From contig JAJZRU010000005.1 of the NCBI GenBank assembly GCA_021802555.1, positions 1 to 64,000 on the forward strand: a stretch of DNA of 64,000 bases, in the 5' to 3' direction. Within the stretch, counting starts at the first letter, position 1. Each line of letters starts with the position of its first letter. The notes under the pieces were generated by a model that saw only the letters and a program-made list of their open reading frames with translations, made no database searches and was not told where the DNA came from. Below are positions 35,257 to 42,614 of this stretch, piece by piece. The stretch is from Pseudomonadota bacterium. GTDB lineage: Bacteria > Pseudomonadota > Gammaproteobacteria > Burkholderiales > Thiobacillaceae. Both the position numbers and the translations under genes were made by a program.

Positions 35257-36336
35257 ATGAAAAACACACTATCCCCCTCCCGTTTCTTGCGCCGTACCCT
35301 GATCGGTGTCGCTGCCGTGGCCGCATTGGGCGGTGCAGCCGCTGCGCAGGCCGCCGTGCAAATCCAGGAGACCGGTTCCAGCCTGCTCTACCCGCTGTTC
35401 AATCTGTGGGTGCCCGATTTCGCCCATACGCATCCCGGCGTGCAGATCTCCACGGCCAGCACCGGCAGCGGCACCGGGCTCTCGCAGTCCATCGCCGGCC
35501 TGGTGCAGGTCGGCGCCTCCGACGCCTACATGAGCGGCGCGATGATGAAGCAGCACCCCGATATGCTCAACATTCCGCTGGCCATTTCCAGCCAGATGGT
35601 GAACTACAATCTGCCCGGCCTGAACGGCCGCCATCTCAAGCTGTCCGGTCCGGTGCTGGCGGGCATTTATTCCGGCAAGATCACGAACTGGGATGATCCG
35701 CAGATCCGCGCCCTGAACCCCGGCGTCGCGCTGCCCAACCACGTGATCATTCCCGTGCACCGCACCGACGGCAGCGGCGACACCTTCATCTTCACGCAAT
35801 ACCTGTCGTTCTCCACGCCCTGGTGGAACAACAAATACGCTTATGGCACCAGCATCAGCTGGGCGCCGGTGCAAGGCGGCATCGGTGCCGAGGGCAATCC
35901 CGGCATGGTGGACGCGGTCAAGGGCAATCCCTATTCGGTGGCCTATATCGGCGTGAGCTACAAGGCGCAGACCGAGGGGGCGCATCTGGGCGAGGCCCTG
36001 CTGAAAAATCGCGCGGGCAATTTCGTGCTTCCCGAGGTCAAGACGGTGAAGGCCGCAGCGGCCGCCATGGTGCCCAAGACGCCGGCTGATCAGCGTATCA
36101 GTCTGATCTACGCGCCGGGCAAGGAAAGCTATCCCATCATCAATTACGAGTACGCCGTGGTCAAGGCCGACCAGCCCAATGGGCAAGTCGCCGGCGAGCT
36201 GAAGACCCTGCTGTCCTGGGCCGTGGCTTCGACCGGAGGCAACGCCGAGAAATACATGCGTCAGGTGAACTTCGTGCCGCTGCCCGCCAATGCGGCGCAC
36301 CAGAGCCTCGCCCAGATCGCCAAGATCCACGGCTGA
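35257..36336 (+). CDS. pstS: Phosphate-binding protein PstS
   Basis: Periplasmic phosphate receptor of the Pst ABC transporter. The 359-residue precursor has a signal peptide (residues 1-30, RFLRRTLIGVAAVAALGGAAAAQA). It carries the binding motifs ETGSSLLYPLF near residue 37, STGSGTGLSQSI near residue 67 and HRTDGSGDTFIFTQYL near residue 165. The start at 35257 has GAGGAG upstream; the longer frame to 35050 is not signal-like. The 275 bases before it are locally AT-rich (about 35085-35180), and I saw no convincing Pho box. Confidence 0.95.
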   Translation: MKNTLSPSRFLRRTLIGVAAVAALGGAAAAQAAVQIQETGSSLLYPLFNLWVPDFAHTHPGVQISTASTGSGTGLSQSIAGLVQVGASDAYMSGAMMKQHPDMLNIPLAISSQMVNYNLPGLNGRHLKLSGPVLAGIYSGKITNWDDPQIRALNPGVALPNHVIIPVHRTDGSGDTFIFTQYLSFSTPWWNNKYAYGTSISWAPVQGGIGAEGNPGMVDAVKGNPYSVAYIGVSYKAQTEGAHLGEALLKNRAGNFVLPEVKTVKAAAAAMVPKTPADQRISLIYAPGKESYPIINYEYAVVKADQPNGQVAGELKTLLSWAVASTGGNAEKYMRQVNFVPLPANAAHQSLAQIAKIHG

Positions 36337-37361
36337 TGTCCGCTGATCCGGGGCTGACCGCCGCGGCGCCCGCCGCCGGCGGTTTGCGCCGCAGCTTTTC
36401 CTGGCGTCCGCGCTTCGGCCATTTGTTGGCGCTGCTGGCGGCTGTGCCCATGCTGGCGTTATTGGCGCTGTTCATATTTCTCGTGCTGTACGCCAAGCCG
36501 GCAATGCCCATCGACGGCTGGCATTTCCTCGTGCGCGACACCTGGAACCTGGGCAATCTGTATGCCGATCCGGTGACCGTGCACGGCCGGCAGATGCTTC
36601 CCGGTGCGTCCTACGGCATTCTTTTCCTCATCGTCGGCACCCTTGCCAGCGCCGCGCTGGCCGTGGTTTTCGCGTTGCCGCTGGCGGTGCTGTCGGCGTT
36701 GCTTCTGGCCGAGTTGCTCAAGGGCATCCCGGCCTTTCTGGTTTCCACCCTGATCGAGTTGCTGGCTGCGGTGCCCAGCGTGGTCTACGGGCTGTGGGGC
36801 TATGTCTTTCTGATCCCCTTTCTCGATCATCACCTGTATGGCTTTCTGGAGCACCGGGTGGGGCCTTGGCTGCCGTTTTTCGCCGGCCCGCGCGGCAGCG
36901 GCTACGGCTTGCTCACCTCCGCCATCGTGCTCGCCATCATGGTGGTGCCGCTCATCACCGCGACCTTGCGCGACGGCCTGGCGGCCACGCCGCGCGAACT
37001 GCGCGAGGCGGGGCGCGCGCTGGGCGCCACCGGCTTCGAGTCCGCCTGGCGCGTGGTGCTGCGCGGCCAACGCACGGTGCTCTTCGGCGCCACCATCCTG
37101 GCGCTGGGGCGCGCGTTGGGCGAAACCATGGCGGTGCTCATGGTGAGCGGCAACGCGCTGAACTACCTGCCGCACAACATCTACGCGCCCATCTCGACCA
37201 TGGCGGCCTTCATCGTCTCCCAGCTCGATTCCGCCCTTCAGGACCCCACCGGCATGGCGCTGCGCGCTCTGGCAGAAATCGCCCTGGTGCTGCTGGTCAT
37301 CACCGTCGCGGTCAATCTCGCGGCACGCCTGCTGCTGCAGTTTTACGGACGGCGCAAATGA
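36336..37361 (+). CDS. pstC: Phosphate ABC transporter permease PstC
   Basis: First permease subunit of the phosphate importer. The 341-residue membrane protein has six main helices and a periplasmic insertion (residues 50-90). The cytoplasmic EAA loop reads ATPRELREAGRALGATGFESAWRVVLRGQ near residue 210, which would contact the ATPase. Its ATG overlaps the last base of the pstS stop. It overlaps pstA by four bases. Confidence 0.94.
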   Translation: MSADPGLTAAAPAAGGLRRSFSWRPRFGHLLALLAAVPMLALLALFIFLVLYAKPAMPIDGWHFLVRDTWNLGNLYADPVTVHGRQMLPGASYGILFLIVGTLASAALAVVFALPLAVLSALLLAELLKGIPAFLVSTLIELLAAVPSVVYGLWGYVFLIPFLDHHLYGFLEHRVGPWLPFFAGPRGSGYGLLTSAIVLAIMVVPLITATLRDGLAATPRELREAGRALGATGFESAWRVVLRGQRTVLFGATILALGRALGETMAVLMVSGNALNYLPHNIYAPISTMAAFIVSQLDSALQDPTGMALRALAEIALVLLVITVAVNLAARLLLQFYGRRK

Positions 37362-38206
37362 GCGGCGCGATCCTGCGGCGGCGCTGGCAAAGCGCCCTGG
37401 GCTGGGCGCTGGCCGCCCTGGCCGGGATGCTCCTGGTGGGCGTGCTGCTGCACATCATGCTGTTCGTGCTCATGCGCGGCGGGGGTGCCTTGAGCCTTGA
37501 GATGTTGCTGACCGACACCCAGGGCGTCGCCGGCGGATTGCGCAACGCCATCACCGGGTCGCTGCTGCTTTCCGGCCTGGGCTTGGCGCTGGGGGTGCCC
37601 ATCGGCGTGGGCAGCGGCATTTATCTGGCGGAACGGCGCGGCAGCCTCAATGCGCGCGTGCTGAGCCTGGTGGTCGATGTGCTGGTCGGCGTGCCGTCCA
37701 TCGTGCTGGGCTATTTCGGCTATGTCACCCTGGTGCTGCATCTGGGCTGGGGATTTTCCCTGGCCGCGGGAGCGCTGACGCTGGCTTTGCTCATGCTGCC
37801 CTATATCGCGCGCAGCACCGATCTGGCCTTGCGCAACCTGCCGACCTCGCTGCGCGAGTCCGCCTATGCATTAGGCTGCGGCGAGGGCCGGCTGGTCATG
37901 CGCATTCTGCTGCCGGCGGCGGCGGGGCCCGTGTTCACCGGCATTCTGCTCGCCTTCGCCATCGGCCTGGGCGAAACCGCGCCGCTCATCTACACGGCAG
38001 ACTGGTCCAATTATCTCTGGAACGGAAAATTCCTCCACGCGCCCGTGGGTTATCTCACCTATGTGATCTGGAGCTACATCCAGGAGCCGTTCGCATCCGC
38101 GCACCAGCTCGCCTACGCGGCGGCGCTGATCATCATGCTGCTGGTGTTTGCCCTGGCCCTGGGCGCACGGCTGGTGCTGCTGAAACGCTACGCCCCGGCC
38201 GCTTAA
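37358..38206 (+). CDS. pstA: Phosphate ABC transporter permease PstA
   Basis: Second permease subunit, 282 residues with six helices. The EAA-type loop is LPTSLRESAYALGCGEGRLVMRILLPAAAGP near residue 165, and IGLGETAPLIYTADWSNYLW is the PstA signature near residue 205. The ATG overlaps the pstC stop (ATGA). The pst run ends here: bamD lies on the opposite strand six bases beyond, so pstB (ATPase) and phoU are not in this locus. Confidence 0.94.
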   Translation: MSGAILRRRWQSALGWALAALAGMLLVGVLLHIMLFVLMRGGGALSLEMLLTDTQGVAGGLRNAITGSLLLSGLGLALGVPIGVGSGIYLAERRGSLNARVLSLVVDVLVGVPSIVLGYFGYVTLVLHLGWGFSLAAGALTLALLMLPYIARSTDLALRNLPTSLRESAYALGCGEGRLVMRILLPAAAGPVFTGILLAFAIGLGETAPLIYTADWSNYLWNGKFLHAPVGYLTYVIWSYIQEPFASAHQLAYAAALIIMLLVFALALGARLVLLKRYAPAA

Positions 38207-38212
38207 AACGTC

Positions 38213-39031
38213 TTACCAGAACTGGTACCAGGGCCGCCCGCTCATGTTCACCGGATGGGTGAGGTAGGGGCTGTTCGGGTAGTTGAGCTTGAGCACCGCA
38301 TAGGCGTCGTCGCGCAATTGCGTGATGCCCAGCTTGCCGTAGGCTTCCGCCATGATGGCAAGCGCCTGCTGGCGCGCCGGCGCCTGCGGGTAGTCCTCTA
38401 CGGCCGCCTTGGCGCGGTTGGCCGCCGCCACATAAGCCTTGCGCGTGTAATAGTACTTGGCGATGTCGACGTCGCTCATGGCCAGCACGTTGATGAGGTA
38501 CTTCATGCGCGCCAGCGCGTCGGGAGTGTATTTGCTTTTGGGAAACCGGGTGGTCAGCTCCTTGAAGGCCTCGAAGGATTCCCTCGCGGCGCGCGGATCG
38601 CGCTGGCTGGGGTTTTGCTCGATCATCCCGCCAAACAGACCGACCGTGCCGTTGAAATTGGCCAGGCCCTTCAGATAGTAGGCATAATCGACGTAAGGAC
38701 TGCTGGGGTGGAGGCGGATGAAACGGTCGGCCGCCGCTACGGCGGAGGCGGGCTCTTCGTCCTTCCAGTAGGCGTAGGCCACGTCCAGCTGCGCCTGCTC
38801 GGCGTAGGGACCGTAGGGATAGCGGCCTTCGAGCGTCTCGAAGTATTGGATGGCCTTTTGGTAATTGCCGTCCGCCAGATTGCTCTTCGCCTTGCTGTAG
38901 AGTTTCTGCGCCGACCACCCGGCGGTTTCATCGGCATTGTATTTGGGAAGCAGGCTGCAGCCGTTGAGCAGCAGGCTGGCGAGAGCGGCTACGGCAATGA
39001 GGCGCAGGCCGGAAGTTGGGCGGGAGTTCAA
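38213..39031 (-). CDS. bamD: Outer membrane assembly lipoprotein BamD
   Basis: Essential lipoprotein of the BAM complex. The 272-residue precursor has a lipobox LLLNGCS with lipidated cysteine at residue 25. TPR-like repeats follow, with the BamD signature YNADETAGWSAQKLYSKAKSNLADGNYQKAIQ-type start and ALARMKYLINVLAMSDVDIAKYYYTRKAY near residue 165. The only in-frame start is TTG at 39031, without an obvious ribosome binding site. The start faces the rluD start with four bases between. Confidence 0.93.
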   Translation of the reverse strand: MNSRPTSGLRLIAVAALASLLLNGCSLLPKYNADETAGWSAQKLYSKAKSNLADGNYQKAIQYFETLEGRYPYGPYAEQAQLDVAYAYWKDEEPASAVAAADRFIRLHPSSPYVDYAYYLKGLANFNGTVGLFGGMIEQNPSQRDPRAARESFEAFKELTTRFPKSKYTPDALARMKYLINVLAMSDVDIAKYYYTRKAYVAAANRAKAAVEDYPQAPARQQALAIMAEAYGKLGITQLRDDAYAVLKLNYPNSPYLTHPVNMSGRPWYQFW

Positions 39032-39035
39032 GGGA

Positions 39036-40007
39036 ATGTCGGAAGACGATTGGGACGACGAGGAAGATTATAAGGGAATTTCCAGGGGGGAACGGGTTTG
39101 TACGGTGCCTGCCTCTCTCGGGGGCCAGCGGCTCGATCAGGCTCTGGCGCAGCTCATGCCGGATTTTTCCCGCAGCCGTCTGCAGAAATGGATAGAGTCC
39201 GGCAAGGTGCAGGTCAACGGCGAGCTGTGCGCCGCCAAGGACAAGATGTGGGGCGGCGAGGTGATACGCGTGTGGCCGGAGCCCGAACCTGGCAGCACGC
39301 CCGATGCGCCTGAAGCCATACCGCTCGACATCGTCTTCGAAGATGCTGCCTTGCTGGTCGTGAACAAGCCGGCCGGCATGGTCGTGCACCCCGGCAACGG
39401 CAATCCGCGCGGCACCCTGCTCAACGCGCTGCTGCACCATGCGCCGCAGCTCGGCGCCATCCCGCGTGCGGGCATCGTGCACCGCCTGGACAAGGACACG
39501 TCCGGCCTCCTGGTGGTGGCCAAGACTCTCAAGGCGCAGACCGATCTGGTGCGCCAGTTGCAGGCGCGCAGCGTGAAGCGCGAATACTACGCGCTGGTGC
39601 AGGGCGAGGTGGACCGTGCCGGCACCGTGGATGCGCCTCTGGCGCGCCACCCCATCCACCGCACGCGCCGTTCGGTGCATCCGCTGGGCAAGCGGGCGGT
39701 GACGCATTACGAGGTCATGGAGCGCTACCCCAGCGCCACCCTGCTGCGCTGCAGTCTGGAAACGGGCCGCACGCATCAGATTCGCGTGCACATGGCGCAC
39801 ATCGGCCATCCCCTGGTGGGCGAGAAAGTCTATAGTTCGGTGCGCCGCGGCCGCGGCATGCGCTTCCCGCGCCAGGCCCTGCATGCGCATCGCCTGGGGC
39901 TGGTGCACCCCTACAGCGGCGGCAGGCTGGAATGGGAGGCACCGATGCCCGGCGACATGGCCGGTCTGCTGGAAATCATGCGCCACGGCGGCACCTGGGG
40001 CGGTTGA
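39036..40007 (+). CDS. rluD: 23S rRNA pseudouridine synthase RluD
   Basis: Modifies uridines of helix 69 in 23S rRNA. The 323-residue protein has an acidic N-terminus, an S4-like RNA-binding domain (residues 24-85, RLDQALAQLMPDFSRSRLQKWI), and the catalytic motif GIVHRLDKDTSGLLVVAKT with the nucleophilic aspartate near residue 150. The start at 39036 was chosen because the upstream frame lies in bamD antisense. The stop overlaps the start of the HIRAN gene. Confidence 0.95.
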   Translation: MSEDDWDDEEDYKGISRGERVCTVPASLGGQRLDQALAQLMPDFSRSRLQKWIESGKVQVNGELCAAKDKMWGGEVIRVWPEPEPGSTPDAPEAIPLDIVFEDAALLVVNKPAGMVVHPGNGNPRGTLLNALLHHAPQLGAIPRAGIVHRLDKDTSGLLVVAKTLKAQTDLVRQLQARSVKREYYALVQGEVDRAGTVDAPLARHPIHRTRRSVHPLGKRAVTHYEVMERYPSATLLRCSLETGRTHQIRVHMAHIGHPLVGEKVYSSVRRGRGMRFPRQALHAHRLGLVHPYSGGRLEWEAPMPGDMAGLLEIMRHGGTWGG

Positions 40008-40477
40008 TGGCCTTGCGGCGAGGCGGCGCAGATGCCGGGCGCGAACTGTCCTTCTGGCGCCGGGGAACCGGCAGCCTTTGGCTCTGGCTCGTATTCTGGC
40101 TGGCGCTTTGGGCGGTGCTGTGGGTGGGGGCGGTGCGGGCGGCCGACGTCGACAGCGCCATCCTCATCCAGGATTCGCCCCTGGCCGGCTTCCAGTTCCA
40201 TGCCGGCAAAACGGTGTGGAAGGAATTGCGCGTGGGCGACGAGCTGGCGCTGGTGCGCGAGCCCGATAATCCTCACGACGCCAGGGCCGTGCGCGTGGAC
40301 TGGCGCGGGCGCAAGCTGGGGTACGTGCCGCGCCGCGAGAACGCCGACGTGGCGCGCCTGCTGGATCGCGGGGAGCTGCTGGCGGCGCGCATCAGCCGCC
40401 TGACATCGAGCCGCAATCCCTGGGAGCGCGTGCGCTTCGAGGTGCTCGCGCCGGTGGCGAAACCGGGTGCGCGGTAA
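40007..40477 (+). CDS. Membrane-anchored HIRAN-domain protein
   Basis: A 156-residue protein. An N-terminal hydrophobic segment (about residues 22-45, LWLWLVFWLALWAVLWVGAVRA) is a signal peptide or anchor. The HIRAN domain (about residues 58-145) has the sequence LAGFQFHAG...LRVGDELALVREPDNPHDARAVRVDWRGRKLGYVPRRENADVARLLDRG. HIRAN domains in SWI/SNF enzymes bind DNA 3' ends, but here the domain would face the periplasm, so its ligand is unclear. ATG overlaps the rluD stop (TGATG), suggesting coupling. Confidence 0.85.
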   Translation: MALRRGGADAGRELSFWRRGTGSLWLWLVFWLALWAVLWVGAVRAADVDSAILIQDSPLAGFQFHAGKTVWKELRVGDELALVREPDNPHDARAVRVDWRGRKLGYVPRRENADVARLLDRGELLAARISRLTSSRNPWERVRFEVLAPVAKPGAR

Positions 40478-40786
40478 GACGCCGTGTGGTCCCCGCATGA
40501 ATCTGCAAACCGCGCCTGCGTCATGGGCACAGAGCCGCCGAGGAAGAAACCAAGTCTTGCAAGGCTTGTGCCGCAGCCGGCCGTCCCGTGCGGGCGAGCG
40601 GCTCCGGCTTGCCCGCCGGAGCGCGCCCTGCAAGGGAGAGAACGGACAGGGCGATAAGAGCATTTCATGATTCGGGGCGGCGAGTCGCCATGTCCGTTAG
40701 CGAAACCCATCCGTAGGCACGGCCTGCGTGGACTCTTTTCTCCATGTTTCTGTTCTCTGGGGCGGGGAATTTAGGATAATCGGCCC
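40478..40786 (+). ncRNA. Structured intergenic region, possible RNA of unknown class
   Basis: These 309 bases hold no convincing gene (a 67-codon frame at 40467-40670 has no recognisable features). By eye they fold into a closed multibranched structure. A closing stem P1 pairs 40510-40527 with 40706-40722 (mismatches and one bulge). P2 pairs 40526-40536 with 40563-40572. P3 is a perfect 8-bp hairpin GCTCCGGC / GCCGGAGC at 40601-40622. P4 is a 14-bp stem with one mismatch, 40641-40654 with 40685-40698. The strand is not known; + is given because tsaB follows. The end GCGAAACCCATCCGTAGG resembles dispersed palindromic motifs of other proteobacteria. Confidence 0.4.
40775..40780 (+). promoter_or_regulatory. 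Possible -10 element for tsaB
   Basis: GATAAT lies six bases before the tsaB ATG. A start of transcription seven bases after it would coincide with the A of the start codon. No ribosome binding site is visible, so tsaB may be read from a leaderless message. Confidence 0.4.
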
Positions 40787-41470
40787 ATGTATCTTCTGGC
40801 CCTGGAAACCTCCAGCGAATTCTGTTCCGTTGCGCTCGCTATGGAGGAGGATTGCCTCAGCCGCGAGATGGAGGCTGGGCAGCGCCACAGTGCCGTGCTG
40901 CTGCCTATGATCGACGCTTTGCTCGCCGACGCGGGGGTGGCGCGGCGGCAGCTCGACGGCATCGCCTTCGGTGCCGGGCCGGGATCGTTCACAGGGGTGC
41001 GCATCGCCTGTTCTGTCGCCCAAGGCCTGGGTTTGGGCCTGGGCTTGCCGCTCTATCCCGTCGTCACGCTGGAAGCCATGGCGGAGATGAGCGGGCACGA
41101 CCGCGTCATCGCCGCCCTGGATGCGCGCCTGGAGGAAATCTATGTCGCGGTCTACCGGCGCGCCGCGCAAGGCTGGGAATGTCTGCTGGCCCCCAGCCTG
41201 ACCACGTTGGACGCGCTGCCGGCGCCTCCGGGCGGCGGCTGGGCCGGGTTGGGCTCGGCCTTCGCCATGAAAGATGGCGCGCTGGCTCGCCGCCTGGGCG
41301 GGCATCTGGCCTGGAGCACGGCGGCAGTCCATGCCGAAGCAGAGGGTGTCGCGCGCTTGGCGCGTCTGCTGGCCAGGCGCGGCGCGGGGGTCGACGCTGC
41401 GCTGGCGCGGCCGCTCTACCTGCGCGACAAGGTTGCCCTGACCATCGCCGAGCGGAGCGCGCGGCCATGA
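40787..41470 (+). CDS. tsaB: tRNA threonylcarbamoyladenosine protein TsaB
   Basis: Partner of TsaD in making t6A at position 37 of ANN-decoding tRNAs. The 227-residue protein has the ASKHA-fold signature LALETSSEFCSVAL near residue 3, GAGPGSFTGVRIACSVAQGLGLGLGLPLYPVVTLE near residue 64, and LDARLEEIYVAVY near residue 112. It overlaps rimI by four bases, a common pairing. The region before it is the structured intergenic segment. Confidence 0.96.
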   Translation: MYLLALETSSEFCSVALAMEEDCLSREMEAGQRHSAVLLPMIDALLADAGVARRQLDGIAFGAGPGSFTGVRIACSVAQGLGLGLGLPLYPVVTLEAMAEMSGHDRVIAALDARLEEIYVAVYRRAAQGWECLLAPSLTTLDALPAPPGGGWAGLGSAFAMKDGALARRLGGHLAWSTAAVHAEAEGVARLARLLARRGAGVDAALARPLYLRDKVALTIAERSARP

Positions 41471-41928
41471 GCGCACAACTCGATGCGCAGATTCGTATAC
41501 GCCCCATGCTGGACAGCGATCTGGCGCAAGTTTTGCGCATCGAACGCGCCAGCTACGATTTTTCCTGGACGGCGGGCAATTTCCACGACTCGCTGCGCGC
41601 CGGCTATTCCACTTGGGTAGCGGAGCAGGAGCGCCAGGTGCTCGCCTACCTGGTGCTCCTGCTGGGCCATGAGGAAGGCCATATACTCAATCTAACCGTG
41701 GCGCCCGAGTGGCGCCGTCTGGGCATAGCCACGGAATTGCTGCGGCATGCCGCGCACACCGCCCGCTTCCACCGTGCCGACGCGCTGTTTCTCGAGGTGC
41801 GCCCGTCGAACGAGGGTGCGCGCGCCCTGTACCGGCGGCTGGGATTCAGCGAACTGGGCGTGCGCCGGCGCTATTATCCGGCGGTGGATGGCCGCGAGGA
41901 CGCCATCGTCATGAGGCTCGGGCTGTGA
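41467..41928 (+). CDS. rimI: Ribosomal protein S18-alanine N-acetyltransferase RimI
   Basis: GNAT acetyltransferase that acetylates the N-terminus of ribosomal protein S18. The 153-residue protein has the acetyl-CoA motif LTVAPEWRRLGIATELLRHAA near residue 77 and FLEVRPSNEGARALYRRLGF near residue 108, typical of RimI. The ATG at 41467 overlaps the tsaB stop and the stop overlaps the udg start, so the three genes form a tight operon. Confidence 0.95.
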   Translation: MSAQLDAQIRIRPMLDSDLAQVLRIERASYDFSWTAGNFHDSLRAGYSTWVAEQERQVLAYLVLLLGHEEGHILNLTVAPEWRRLGIATELLRHAAHTARFHRADALFLEVRPSNEGARALYRRLGFSELGVRRRYYPAVDGREDAIVMRLGL

Positions 41929-42593
41929 CGCTGCCGCGCGCGATGATATTGAAAGAGCTGGGCCTGTGGCCGCGCTGGCGGCTCAGGGAAGAGCGCCCTC
42001 CCGAGCAGGAGGAAGGCCGCGCGCAGACGGTGGCGCGCATGGACTGGGACCGACTGACCCACGCCATCCTGCAATGCACGGGCTGCGTCCTGCATCAGAC
42101 GCGCACCCAGGCGGTGCCCGGGGCAGGGGACCGCGGGGCCGACTGGCTGGTCGTCGGCGAGGCGCCGGGGGCGGAGGAAGACGCCAGGGGTGAGCCCTTT
42201 GTCGGCCAGGCTGGGCGGTTGTTGGACGCCATGCTGGCGGCCATCGATCTGGCGCGGGGCGAGAATGTCTACATCGCCAACGTCCTCAAGTGCCGCCCGC
42301 CAGGCAATCGCAACCCGTCCCCCGAGGAGGTCGCCGCCTGTCTGCCATACCTGTTGCGCCAGATCGAACTCATCCGGCCCAAGATCATCCTGGCCCTGGG
42401 CCGTTTCGCGATACAAGTCCTGCTCGGCACGGAAGATCCGATCGGCCGCCTGCGCGGCCGGGTACACGATTTTCGGGGCATCCCGGTGGTGGCCAGCTAC
42501 CATCCCGCCTATCTTCTGCGCAGCCCTGGGGAAAAGGCCAAGAGCTGGGAGGATCTCTGTCTGGCGCGGCGCGTGTTGGCGCAGGGTCGTTAG
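41925..42593 (+). CDS. Family 4 uracil-DNA glycosylase
   Basis: Iron-sulfur uracil-DNA glycosylase for base excision repair. The 222-residue protein shows VVGEAPGAEEDARGEPFVGQAGRLLD near residue 85, NVLKCRPPGNRNP near residue 120 and the C-terminal SYHPAYLLRSP catalytic histidine loop. Four cysteines in CTGC, LKC and AAC segments fit the [4Fe-4S] ligands of the family. The GTG at 41925 overlaps rimI; ATG at 41943 is an alternative. It is convergent with opgD. Confidence 0.93.
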   Translation: MTLPRAMILKELGLWPRWRLREERPPEQEEGRAQTVARMDWDRLTHAILQCTGCVLHQTRTQAVPGAGDRGADWLVVGEAPGAEEDARGEPFVGQAGRLLDAMLAAIDLARGENVYIANVLKCRPPGNRNPSPEEVAACLPYLLRQIELIRPKIILALGRFAIQVLLGTEDPIGRLRGRVHDFRGIPVVASYHPAYLLRSPGEKAKSWEDLCLARRVLAQGR

Positions 42594-42614
42594 CGGCCTG
42601 TCCGGTGGCTTGCG

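Noticed and set aside
40478-40786. 6S RNA, tmRNA, RNase P RNA or a known riboswitch in the tsaB leader
   Set aside because: None of the conserved sequence blocks of these classes was recognised on either strand; left as an unknown structured region.
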